DNA of 64,000 nt, taken from assembly GCF_014066305.1 (NCBI RefSeq), contig NW_023501088.1, positions 176,501-240,500 on the forward strand. Reading direction: 5' to 3'. This document shows positions 48,515-60,300 of the stretch, piece after piece. The notes under the pieces were generated by a model that was not told where the DNA came from, made no database searches, and saw only the letters and a program-made list of their open reading frames with translations. Numbering within the stretch: the stretch's first letter is position 1; the number at the start of each line of letters is the position of its first letter. The DNA comes from Letharia columbiana (taxonomy: Eukaryota > Ascomycota > Lecanoromycetes > Lecanorales > Parmeliaceae). Made by a program: the position numbers and the translations under genes.

Positions 48515-49429
48515 ATGCCTCACAAACACAAAAGAGATAAGTCCAAAAGTGACGCTTCATTCTACGACCTTCCCCCAACCAAGACCGCCCATCCTCTGCC
48601 GGTGAAGAAGCTCATAACCACCATTGGAAAGTCTGGCACCAAGTCTGCCAAACGAAAACATGCTCAGATGCAAGATGACACCCCTAGAGCCTTTACCCGC
48701 CTTCTCGGCGACTACCGCCCTCCTCGCTCTGGTCTCGATGATGGCAGGAAACCCTCCAAGAAGGCCCGCAAAGAGTCCAAACTTGAATCTAAACCTGGCA
48801 CTGCAATCCGTGCACCCGCGCCGGCAGCGATGCCAACTATACAGCCACGCGAACCCCTGTCATCTTTTGCAGCCCGTGTAGACGCTGCACTGCCGTTTTC
48901 GGGATTATCAAAAAGGGGTGGCGTAGTCAAAGAGGACGTGAGGGAGAGACAGACAAAGACTGAGCGCAAGATGCAAAAGATGCAACAAGATTGGAGGGAA
49001 GAGGATCGTAGGAGGAAAGAGAAGCTGGAGGAAGAAGGAGATAAGGATGTGGACGAGGAGGGTCAGGACGGGTTGGTGAAAAGTACGACTAAGGGAAAGA
49101 GGAAGGGCGGGAAGAAGAGAAGAAAAGGGGGCGACCAGGGTGGGGACATTGATGACGACGACGACGACCCATGGGCACATATCGCCGCCAAGCGACTCGA
49201 AGAGAACGATGCAGAGACAGCTTCTAGGTCTGGAGCAGGCTTGATTGGGTTACATGATGTGGTTCTTGCGCCACCAACATTTTCCAGGGTGCCAAAGGGG
49301 AAAGCAGATCTTAGCATCAAAAAAGGGGTAGGAGGATTGAAAAGGCAACAGGAGTTGTCCGAAGCAAGGATGACCGTTGTCGAGGGTTATAGACAGATGA
49401 TGCGGGGAAAGCGAGGGGAAGGAGGGTAG
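48515..49429 (+). CDS. Lysine-rich, probably nucleolar protein of unknown function
   Basis: Intronless, 304 residues, strongly basic. The N-terminus MPHKHKRDKSKSDASFYDLPP and later KGKRKGGKKRRKGG are nuclear/nucleolar-type signals. Between them is a conserved-looking RAFTRLLGDYRPPRSGLDDG block. A coiled coil of about residues 145-175 (RERQTKTERKMQKMQQDW) precedes an acidic run (DIDDDDDDPW). The C-terminal 80 residues (GLIGLHDVVLAPPTFSRVPKG, then LSEARMTVVEGYRQMMRGKR) look folded and are the best family marker. The composition and layout resemble small ribosome-biogenesis proteins, but that is inference and I do not recognise the family by name. Convergent with the helicase gene. Confidence 0.82.
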   Translation: MPHKHKRDKSKSDASFYDLPPTKTAHPLPVKKLITTIGKSGTKSAKRKHAQMQDDTPRAFTRLLGDYRPPRSGLDDGRKPSKKARKESKLESKPGTAIRAPAPAAMPTIQPREPLSSFAARVDAALPFSGLSKRGGVVKEDVRERQTKTERKMQKMQQDWREEDRRRKEKLEEEGDKDVDEEGQDGLVKSTTKGKRKGGKKRRKGGDQGGDIDDDDDDPWAHIAAKRLEENDAETASRSGAGLIGLHDVVLAPPTFSRVPKGKADLSIKKGVGGLKRQQELSEARMTVVEGYRQMMRGKRGEGG

Positions 49430-49794
49430 AAATGCCCTGAAAGTATTTAAATTTTGATACAACCGATGAATGGGATTGGATAAGAATAATGGTGGCCGAA
49501 AGCTAGTCCATGGCTTTCAAACAAATAGTGGACCAAGCTTCGTCCATTGACGAGCCCGCCAATGCATTATCATACCTGGATCTGCTCTTTGTCGCTGTTG
49601 CTCGTCTTCGTTTCGGGGGTTTAGATTGCAGAAATTGCCGACTATCTCTACAGCTTGTCTGAATGTTACAAACATCTGGCTATCTCAGCGCGAACAGTGA
49701 GTGAGAGGATAATCTCCTTATGCATGACTTTTGTTGAGAGGCCCTTAGTCAGAAGTTCTATTATTATCCAATACAATGGCCCAGCTCAACAGCA
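49430..49794. other. Intergenic between convergent genes, nothing recognised
   Basis: 365 bases containing the 3' flanks of the Lys-rich gene and of the helicase gene. No gene, RNA or repeat seen. Confidence 0.5.
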
Positions 49795-52700
49795 CTACCG
49801 ATCTAACCCATCAAACTCCACCAACTTCCTCACAACGGCCACAACCTCATCGTTGCCCAAGTCCAAGAACGGATTGTCTATCTTCCTCGCGAGCACCTCG
49901 TCAAGCATCATCCTCAGCCTGCTCACTAAAACTCCAATCCTTGCCCAGCCCCGTAGCCTCAACCAACCATCGACTATGAGACCCCGGCCAAGAGTATCGA
50001 GCGTGATGGGCCCAGAGAATAGAAGGAGGCTGTAGGCGTTGAAAGGTGTTAATTCTCGGATGAATAGCTTTTTAGTCTCCATTTTGTTGAAGTAGCTTAG
50101 GTAAACAGATCCTCCTTGAAAGCCTTGGGCATCGAAAAGAGTGGAGCTTGGATGGACAAACACCCGGCCATTGTCCTGGTTGAAGAACTTGATAGTCCTG
50201 GCTTCGGGATCTAGTTCCACAGCCCCTGACATTGACGGTGCAAACTTCTTGTCTGGGAAGTCGATTCGGGCGAGTTGTGGGTTGAATGCACCGGCTACCA
50301 ACGCGCGGATGAGCGCCGTGTTTGAGTTCTGCGAGTTGAGTGAGGCCTGTGTGTTTGAGTGGTATGTTGAGGGAAGGAACCCGGCTTCTTTGAGGGACGA
50401 GAGGTATTGCGAGCGATTGGAGGAGATGTCATCGAGGATCCGGCTCGCAAGGTAATTTTGATCACACCAGAACTTGACATCATGATAATTCGAGGACGAT
50501 TTCCTTTGCGACCACTCTTCGTACGCTCGCAGATCGCAGATCAGGTCGCCCTGGCCAGGGCCGAAGGACAATCTCGCCGCTTTCGACTCTTCACGTTTGG
50601 GTTGAGGAGAAACGAATGGGGATTTGACCGTGAGAATGGCAGCAATGGTGAGGCATGCTTCGAGACAGCCAAAAGTAGCCCCATACACCATGAGCTTGCC
50701 ACAACGTAGATCGGCTGGTATCATGGACAAGTGCCTTCCTAGAGCGGTCAGCTCATTTCCATCTAGGGCGCCCATCCGACCTAAGAGGTCTACCGCCCCC
50801 TTGACCGCCAAAGTCTCCGGTGGAGTCAGAGCACTAGCAAGGAACGCAGGTACGTCGATGACACCCATTGCTCGGACTGAGAGACAAAGTTGCTCTAAAG
50901 GAACACGTCTAATCTCAGGCTCCGGTCTCTCTGCCATCTTAGCTTCGGCAATGCGTGTATACAGCTTGTAGCACACTCCTGCCTGAACTCGGCCTGCACG
51001 ACCCCTGCGTTGCTTACAAGCTGCACGAGACGCCCAGATCTCCTCAAGCTTGACCATGTTATTTTGAGGATCGAAACTTGTTTCTTTGACCTTTCCACAG
51101 TCGATGACCGCGACAATGTCTTCAATTGTGATAGAGGTTTCGGCGACATTGGTGGCGACGACGACCTTTCTTTTGCCCCTAGGTGCTGGTGAGAAGACAC
51201 GTCGCTGTTCTGTGGGCATCAGTGAAGCATGTAGCGGTAATGCATGCATGTTAGGACACCCTCGAAGAGCGTCAAGAGTGCGGTTGATTTCCATAGTGCC
51301 CGGCAAAAATATGAGTATGCCCCCTTCCTGAGAGCCCAAACCTGAGTCGATGGCCAGTACGGTGCTGGCAATTAGACTGTAATTGATCTTCATACCGATT
51401 CCTTGAATGGTACTTGCTACAGACGGATTCACGTCATCCTCATCACTTTCTTCATTCTTACGCGAGCCTGAATTGAATCCTGTCAGACGGATGACATCGT
51501 CCAGGTAGTAGTCTTCAACGGGATATGTGCGACCCTCGATCTCGATCGTCGCAACTGAGAAGTTGCTGAAGTACTCCTCAAAAACGCCAGCGTCGAGAGT
51601 TGCACTCATCAGAATGACCTTCAGATCCTCTCGTCTGCCCAAAACTTCCTTGAGTAGTACCAGGAGGAAATCCTACAAATGTATCGGAATCAGCGTTGCG
51701 TAATCACGGCAGTGGGACCGAAGATAAGAGAGATCTAGAAAATGAGGATTGTCCTTTATTCCTGAGACATGTCCTGCGACTCAATATTGAAACATCCGTG
51801 GGGGATTTGTTGCCAGAATTTACGTACCACGTCAAGACTACGCTCGTGTACTTCGTCTACTACCACATGGCTCACATCCGCTAAAGCAGCCACAATGTCG
51901 TCTTTAGTCCCGCCAGATGTCTGCAATCGTCGGAGCAGCACTCCCGTGGTCACAAAGGTGATTTTAGTAGTCCCAGACTTCTGCTTTGATTCGCCTCGAA
52001 TAGCGTAGCCAACTTCATCGCCTACGCGTGAGCATCGCTCATCACTCACACGATCAGCAAGACCTATAGCAGATATCCTTCGGGGTTGTGTGCAGATGAG
52101 GCTTGCCGCCGCTCCAATCTGACGTTTGATCATGTCATCCAGGACGAATTGAACACATTGAGTTGATTTTCCTGAACCAGTCTCACCGGAGATTATAGTG
52201 ACTTGGTGGCCATTGACCGCGTTGACAATGGCTTCCTGCAGCCTCCATGCTGGCAATGTCTGTCTAGCGGCAAGCATTTTCTGCTGCTGCGGCGTTGTTT
52301 GTTTGGCTTGCCAACGGTTAAAGATATCGAGATTCTGCGGGCTCCGCGTATTGCGATGGATTTGAGTGGGCATCCTCCGAGCCTTTAGTTCTTTTTCAGG
52401 ATTAAGCACCGGTTTCTTGCTACGCCCAGAAGCCACAGCGGAAACATCATGTAGTCTGCCAGGATTGTTAAGAATCTTTGGTATATTGTTTTCAAGCCAA
52501 TCGACCATATTGAATATCATGGGCTCGCCTGAGAGATCCGCAGCCGCGTGGTGGATCAGCCGACGGATGATGCTTAGTCGAATATAGGCAGGAAGTCCAG
52601 GTGAGATGATGGAGACTGTCGGAGGCTGTTGAGGATACATTCTGGATTTCCTTACGCTCAGACAAAAAGGTGCTTGGAGCTCCGCGATGTATAATTGTAC

Positions 52701-54257
52701 TTGGAACAGATCACGCTCAATGATTTTGAACCGTTCGCCGAAGATAGAGCTAAGAGTCTCTTGCTCCTCTGCCCAGCTAGGGTCCTGGTACTCGGAACCG
52801 GCCTCGGCGAAGCTCAAAGACGAGATCTTTGAGCTGATTTGTTCATCTGATCCCGCATGAACAAGCTCGTTCTGCAGTGCTTCAGCAGCAATACTCTCAT
52901 TGCCATGGCAATCATCCAGGAGTCTTGAGCAAAGCTCACTCGAATAACCTGCTTCTGCAAGCCTCTTAATGGAAGCCTCTCTTTTCACATTACCGGAAGC
53001 CATGCTGAGGCCCGCGGTATAGCCTTCAGGGAGAACCCAAATTGGTAGATCATCTTCTGGGACGTGGATGATCAACCATTCGAGAGTCTCCTCACGGTCC
53101 TTACACTCTTGTACCGCCTCTTCTATATGGCTCTTTCGGAAGCCGAGACCTACGAATTCGTTGACGATATTTCGACATTGGAACTCGGATATTCGAGCGG
53201 CGTAAATGTTCCACCTGTCGTCTCTCCGAACAAGGCTCTCAACTTGAGCTCGAGTCCGCTTTGCCATATCAATTTTAGGCACCCTTGTCCAGCCTTTCAT
53301 AACATTACGGTTTGAGTTCCCACCATTTGAACGAGCAGCACTCAGTATGTGAGCCGGTTGATCCGCTTCTTTTGCTGTCTGCTTCTCTCGCTCATCCCGT
53401 TTCTTTGCCATCAATGTCTGAGCCTCTTCTCGCTCCTGCTTGGCAGCAAACGGGTCGGCCTCGTACATCCAACCTTTACCTTGCTTCACATCGTCAGATT
53501 TCAGATCTTGAAAAGCAGATTTCCATAGATCTCGGTAATTCGGCGGAAGCATCATGTGGATGTTGCGCATGCTACAGACACGAAATAAGGCGTATGTTGC
53601 GGCAAAATGTCGAGCTTCCAGCGCTGTTGGTTGGACCGCTAGATGCTTATGAGATGGCGGGAGCTTGAAAGAAGGAAGAACAAGGGTCTCTTTTGTCTTT
53701 GGATTGGTAGATTTGAGGATGACCATTGAAGAGAATCCTTCTGGGGTTTTACTCTGCACAAGAGTCAGATAACGGCCAAGAATTGGGAGTTGGTCTTGAT
53801 AGAACTTGCCATAGTATACTCCGGCTTGGCCCATCGCTGTTTCTGGCAATGTTCTGAAAGTATATTTACGGGCAATTTACCAGTCCATGATGCCCCTCCT
53901 ATCTGCAAGAACCCGGAGTCAGTATTTACTTCTTAAGATGAGACTTGAGCCAAGAGAAAATTCAAGTGGGAAAGCCGCTTCCGAATGATATATTGGAATC
54001 ATGTTGGTAATAATCTGACGACTTTCAATGTTGCTTACCAACTTTCTAGTGTCTGGCTGCTTCGGCGGATCTTCACTCGAAGCTGGGACAATATCTCCAC
54101 CTTTCGTGGCCGAGTCTTCTGCTGTGCTGCTTTGTTTTGCCTTCCTCGTGGTCTTGGCATGTCCAAAGACAACATTGCTGTCAATGTCCTCATTGTTCGA
54201 AGCGAGCGAAACATTTGATTTCCTGGTGTTGGCGCCGCGGTTGCCGTTTTTGGGCAT
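49795..54257 (-). CDS. DEAH-box RNA helicase with UBA and RWD domains (YLR419W/DHX29-DHX57 type)
   Basis: Four exons (54039-54257, 53810-53902, 51828-53753, 49795-51672) give 1371 residues. In order: a basic N-terminus; GGASWTGKLPVN; a UBA-like region (KRLAEAGYSSELCSRLLDD, about 370-410); an RWD domain (QETLSSIFGERFKI, YPQQPPTVSI, about 430-540); and the helicase core from about 640 with GETGSGKSTQCVQF (motif I), DEVHERSLD (II), LMSATLDAGVFEEYF (III), TNVAETSITIEDI (V) and QRRGRAGRVQAG (VI). HA2 and OB parts follow (LEQLCLSVRAMG, FVHPSSTLF). Relatives act in translation initiation or RNA quality control; the precise role is not known. The second intron (53754-53809) appears to be GC-AG; the third is 155 bases and interrupts the sequence just after motif II. 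Confidence 0.93.
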
Positions 54258-55065
54258 ACTTGGAATCGCAATACCGACTCAATATTGCATGGTGCCTCGC
54301 ATAGAAGGAATAGGACTCAAGCTGTGGACTAGTATCGATCTTTCGATAAGAGCAAGTAGTACGAAGAGAACATGGGTGTTATTAACCTTCTAGACATGCC
54401 ATAATGTTGAAGAATTTCAAAAGGTAGGATTTGTATAAAATGCAATCAACAGTTTGATCACTTCTTTTGTTACAGGAGGTCTTAAGCCAAGAGTGTTTGG
54501 CTTCGTAGCCCTCTCGGCCAAAAATTAGACACAGAACTGTAAAGAAACTGCAACCGATCTTTGAGCTAATCTGTGGCTGGAAAAATGTCAACCCGCAGGA
54601 AGCGCAAGGGTCAAGAAATTACCGTGGTCCATAAAAGGTGTCGAAGATACCATAACAAATGACTCCCGTAAATTACCTCGAGGGGACGCTTTGAACAATC
54701 GACAACTTAGCGGAGAGGATCCAATAAAGAAGATGGGTCGTGAGTAGCACCAGTAGTGAAATTGAAAAAAAAATCTCGGATTTATTCCGGGACTTCGTGG
54801 CTAGTGGCTCAATACTAGCGTGGAGGTCACTGGAACGGATACACATGATCAATCATCGGTCATAGAAATGTACTCCACTTCATACCCAAGGGTGACCACA
54901 CGAAGAACAACATGAGAAGAGCCCCTTGGGACAGAGTAAATCAATTAAGAAGGTCAACCGGCGCCCACGAGCGTTACACTCAATAATTTCAGCAGCAAAT
55001 CACCACTGTTTTCGAAGATGATAAACTTCTGGACGACCATTCCTTACCCCCACGTCAGCGAGCAT
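54258..55065. other. Gene-free border next to the repeat compartment
   Basis: About 810 bases of normal base composition upstream of the helicase gene, leading to the homopolymer tract. CpA and TpG are common here, so the mutation process that affected the next 9 kb has not spread into it. No gene recognised. Confidence 0.5.
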
Positions 55066-55219
55066 GGGGGGGGGGGACCCCCTCCCCCCTTATTTTTTAC
55101 CCCCCAAGCGCCCTTCAGGGGGAAAGGTTTTTCCTGGGGGGGGTTTTTTTTTACTTTTTTAAAATATATAAAAAAAAAAAAAAAAAACCCTCTTTAAGGA
55201 GGGGAAAAAAAAAAAAATA
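55066..55219. other. Homopolymer-rich tract, possible assembly artefact
   Basis: An 11-base G run is followed by alternating runs of C, T, A and G (a run of about 17 A around 55171-55187, others of 8-13). Nothing else in the window looks like this. It sits exactly between gene-rich and repeat DNA, and may be low-quality consensus or a badly closed gap. Confidence 0.6.
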
Positions 55220-55287
55220 AACTATCTGATTCCCCGCAGAATTGCACTAAAATGATAGAGAAGAAATATCTTACTCTCTCATCAAAT

Positions 55288-57180
55288 ATTCGAATATCGA
55301 GATAATAGTAATAGAAATAGCTATATTTATATATATATAAGTATTCTAATCTTACTACTATCTAATTAATTAATTAAAGACTCTAAATAACTTTTTAATT
55401 AATTATTATCGCTCTTAAATAGATAAAAACGTTATATTCGCTCTCCGTTAGATTAATATATCTTAAATCCTTCTTTTCGATATTATAATACTTAATAAAA
55501 TAGTCTTTCTAGACTAGATAAATCGTAAATAAAAGAAGAATATATTAAAATATTATTTAAAGTATAAGAAGGTCGATACTATAACTAGACGTATTATAAC
55601 TATAAAGAATTTTAAATAAAAGAATATCGATAAGAGGTGCTTTAGAGGAGAGATATCTATTCTCTAAACTTATTGCTATCTTTTAGATTATAATAGAGTT
55701 ATAATTTATCTCGCCAGCGGACTATAACTTACTTATTTTCTTCTTAATTTATAGCGGAGTTCTACTTATTTTCTAGCTCTTCTCTAGCCTTATCTTTAGA
55801 AGCCTTACTTATATTCTTAATTTTCCGCTATTATAGCTATAAATCGTTCTTTAAAAGGTTTTATAATAACTTAATCTAATATAGATCTGGTGAGTTAGAA
55901 GTTTAGTCTATCTTCTTAATACTATATTATTCTTATTTCTCTTAATATAGTCTAGCTACTTTAATATAAGCAAAAGCATTATTCTTAATTATCTATATAT
56001 TCTTATTAGAGTTTCTTTTTATAACTTTCTCGATATATATATATAGACGGTTTAATAGAATATAATTTCTATATTATTCGCTATTAATTTTATAGTCTTT
56101 AAATACCAGAAGAGGGATATACTTGAAAATCTACTCTACGTTACGGCGTTTTTTAATACCTTTACCGTGTTTACCTTCTTTACTTTTCTTAAGAAAACGA
56201 TTATAAATATTAATCTATTGATTCTCATCCTGTCATTTATTAGTATTTCCCTTAGAAAAGATAGAATTAACATATCTCAATAAGGGTATATTTAAATATT
56301 TCCGAAATTTCTACGAGACTCCTTTTTTTATTCATTTCTTTCTTAAGTTCGCGATTTCTCAGCACGATTTCGGCCTCTAATTTACGTCTTTTAATAGTAG
56401 TACGTACTAGTTAATAGTACTATAATTCGATATCTAATTTCGTAGAATAGGAAGCCTAATGCATTTATGTAAATTATATCGAAGTATCGATAATAGCTAC
56501 TATTTTAATAGACCTTCTCTTCTCTATAGAAATACGTCGTCGTTTATAATTATTACTTTAAATTTTATAATAGTATTCGTTATTAGTAATAAAGATAGAT
56601 CTCTTATCTAACTCGCTAAGAATTTAAATATAAAGATTATCTCGTTTATATTCTTCGTAGTAATTTAATCGTAGCTTTTTCGACTCTATTTTTCGCTTAA
56701 TTCTCTTTATAATATAATTATTATTCGCCTTATAAGTATACTAAAGAGCGACTCTATAAAGTATTAAGTCTAATACTAATAACTATAGCTTATCTTCGTC
56801 TCATTTTCGCTTTCTATTCGCCTCTAAAATATCGATATTTTCTTATTCTATAGCCTCGTTATAAGAGAGTTATAGATACTTAAGAATAACTTAATATACT
56901 TATTTTAAGAGATCTAAATAATCTTCTATTCGGGTAGAAGTATTAGATCGATTTACGTTATATAGATATATTAAAATATTATAAAAATTCTCGTTCTTAG
57001 CTCTATTAATTACTCTTCGTATAATATTAGCTATTATATAAGCTTTTATATCTATTTTTCGCTTAATAGCTTTAAATTCTTCGAGATATAGTAGTCTATA
57101 TATAGCTATAACTACTCTAAGCTCGAGACTAGTTTTAATATCGTATAAAGCTATGAAATAATAATATAAGATAGTTATTA
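55288..57180 (-). mobile_element. Decayed Tc1/mariner-like DNA transposon (DDE transposase), RIP-mutated
   Basis: Very AT-rich DNA without a usable reading frame. Read through stops on the minus strand, about 55860-55980 gives a segment like the end of a DDE transposase: an NNAFAYIKVARLY stretch (compare DNA..H.A), then SNSPDLY at 55881-55901 followed by KLL.NLLK, matching the SPDLNPIE..W..LK signature of Tc1/mariner-superfamily enzymes. A conserved-style tail (KASKDKAREELENK, then VRWRDKL) follows toward 55700. The helix-turn-helix end would lie toward 57.1 kb. Element length near 1.9 kb is reasonable. Terminal inverted repeats were not identified. Non-functional. Confidence 0.6.
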
Positions 57181-57300
57181 TAAAGTAAATAATGGAAACA
57201 AACAGCCATTTGCGGGCAAAACGGCCGCCAAGACGCTAAAATTTTAGCGTCGTAGCTCACTTCTGGAATCCACGAGTAATATAGTTTGCTTGGCTAGATC
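57181..57300. other. Unmutated island between two decayed elements
   Basis: About 120 bases with normal GC content and 12 CpA/TpG dinucleotides in a region that otherwise nearly lacks them. Contains GGGCAAAACGGCCGCC and the perfect palindrome listed separately. Either single-copy sequence caught between two repeats or an element end too short or too rare to be mutated. Confidence 0.7.
57232..57251. repeat. Perfect 20-base palindrome
   Basis: GACGCTAAAATTTTAGCGTC reads identically on both strands. It is the only long perfect palindrome I noticed and it lies in the unmutated island. It could be a transposon end, a recombination relic or a protein-binding site. Confidence 0.9.
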
Positions 57301-60300
57301 CTTAGGGAATCCTCGAAATCCTACCTTTATAGAATCTACATCCTCTTCTACCCATACGAGCCTAGTTATTCTTATTCTTTAAAGGTCCTTACCTAGATCT
57401 TTTTATAGCCCTAAAGTAGAATCTCCTTTATTATTATTCTTATATATCTTTAGAATCGTTATTTAGCCTATTCGACTATAATTTATTATTATTCGTTTTT
57501 TCACTGAATCTCTTACTGAAATCCTTACTATAAAAGTACTTTCTTAAGTTATTTAGTTTAGAAAGCCTCTTTTATTTACTAAAATACTTCTCGAGACTTA
57601 AGAAGTTTTTAATAAGTATCTTAAGAAGTTATTATTATCTAACTCGATTTTCTAATCATTATCGTTACTTATTAAAACTCTCTTACTACTATAAAAGGCA
57701 AGTTATAGTATTATTATTCTAGCGAGTATTAGAAATCTTCTCGAGGAATTAACTTATTACTATCGTCTTAACGCCTTAAACTTCTCGAGAATTCCTCTTA
57801 ATAAAAGTTTTACGAATTCTATAGTCTCGTTATTAGAATCTTATCGAAGTACGCCTTCTTTAGATTAGTTTAAAGCTTCTATATATTCTAATAATACTAT
57901 AAAAGTAATTATATCTCGCTCTATATTTACTATATATAATAATTTCTCTAGAATTACTAATATATTAATATTAAAATAACTTCGAAAGTTTAACTTTAAT
58001 ATAAAGAATTATTAAGATAAAGAAGATTATTTTCCTCTAGCTAAGTATCTAAAATATCTTAATATATTTTTTATTAACGATATTTTCGAGTAGTTAGAAA
58101 GTTATTTAGAAGCTATCTAACTTTTTATCGAAATAGAGTATATTAATTTTTAATAAATAATTTAGTAGTTTCGAGCTATATTCTATAAGAAATTTTCTTA
58201 AAAGCTATAAAAGTAAATGCGATTCTATTTAATATCGAGATTATAAACCTATATTAATATTCTAAAGAATTTCTTACTTTATATTTTAAGTGTATTATTA
58301 ACTTAATATAGAGAGTTAAGATTAAGAATAGACTCGCTACTATTCTTAATACTATCTTTAACTTTCTTAAATCTACTATACTCGATATTATTCTCTATAT
58401 CTTTATTAGAGAATTAAATAATTAAGAGATTTAAAAGAAAGTAATAAGAGGTATAATATTTTTTAATAGATCTTTATATATAGTCTATAATCTCGCGAAA
58501 GAAGTATAGCGTATTAACGTCGAAATCTAGAAGCTTTTAAATAAAGAATTAAGATTTAACTAGCTTTAATTCTATAAATCTCTTATAGAACGAAACTTGC
58601 TAAAATAGTAGATAGCTTTCTTATTAACTTCTTATTAAGCTGTTAAAGCCTTAAGGCCCTTATATTATTAGTCTTAATTCTTCTATATAAATCTATCGAA
58701 GTAGCTATTAAAGACTTTCGCGAAACCTTAATATTTCACGTAATTTCAATCTCTAGAGTATCGTTATTCTTTATATAAAGTTTTAGCTTCTACTTCTATT
58801 TCGACTTAGGCTTCGATCTTAGCTTAGAATTCTAATAAAGAAAACGCTAGTAGAAGCGAACTCTCGAATTCTATAGCTGGTAATTACTTTCGTAACTATT
58901 AATCTATCTTAAAAGATATATTTAATTATAGCACTTCGAAAAATTCTTATATTAATAATACTATCTACTAGTCTTATAAGAAAGATAATTAGCTATATAT
59001 TAAGTGTAATATTAAGATTTATATCTCTTCTAATTATAATAATATCTTATTATCTATTTAAAAGTAATTATATTTAAAAATACTCGTTTTCGAAAATAAT
59101 TTATAGTTAAACTTTACTTTCGTTAAATTTAGAGAGTTTAATAGATCTTTTAAACTCTATAAGATTATCCCTTCGCCGAAGCCTTTAATAGTTTCTTCTT
59201 CTTCTTCTTTTTTAATTAAATCGAGTTAAGTAACGCCTTTAAGCTCTATAAATTTATATATTTCTTCTTTTAATTTAATGTAGTTCGGAGTAGTAGGGCT
59301 AAATCGATTACGCTTCGCTAACGTAAAAGCCGCTGAAGCTTTCCTCGGTAAAGGATTAGAATTTAATAAATAAGTTTATATAGAAGAAGTACTAGCACTA
59401 ATACTAGTGTCGATATCGGTGTCTTAGCGATAATAAGAAAAGTAATCTAAGAGATCTTAATTAGTATTTATTTAATTATAGTAATTTATATTATAGTAGT
59501 TTTAAATATCTTAATATTAATAAAAGTAGTTTAATATTAATCTAAATCTCGATATTTCTTTTTATTTATTGTAAGTTTTTATCTAAGTAGATTCGTAGTA
59601 GCCTTTAATAGCTATAGATTAAGAATCTTCTTTTTAAAATTAGCTATATCTATTTTAAGCTATTTTAAAAGAAGAGCGTTCTAAATATAAGAGTAAAAAG
59701 CGAGTTAATAAGAAAGTAGAATCTTAGTCTTTAATAGATCTATTTAATAAATTAAAATATAATTCTTCTATATTAATTCGATATATATTTAAGAGTATTA
59801 AAGTTAATATAAGTATAATAAATTTTATAATATAATTATCTACTATATATAAGAAGTTAAAGCGTCTTTATACTTAAGTTTCTAAGAAATAAACTTTAAA
59901 GCCTATTATAGATATTACGCAAGTACCTTTAATTAGCTTTTTAATCTACTTTTATTTAATAAATTTCATAGATATCTATACTACCTTTAAGATATTTATA
60001 AGCTTATTAATTTATATTAATATTTTCTTCTATATCTATATTTTAAGCATTTATATCTTTAGAAAATTCTATTATATTAGTATTTATATTTTAAATTAAT
60101 ACTTCTACTATAGAAGCTAAGAAGTATATATACTTCCTTAGCTCTCTTATAAGTATAAATAAGATATTTTATATTTCTATTATTATAAGAAAATAGAATA
60201 AATTCGATATTAATTATAAGAAATCTTATACTTAAATGAATTAAGATTTCGATATAAATATAATATCTTCTAAACTAGTACACCTTTTAGGTCTATATCT

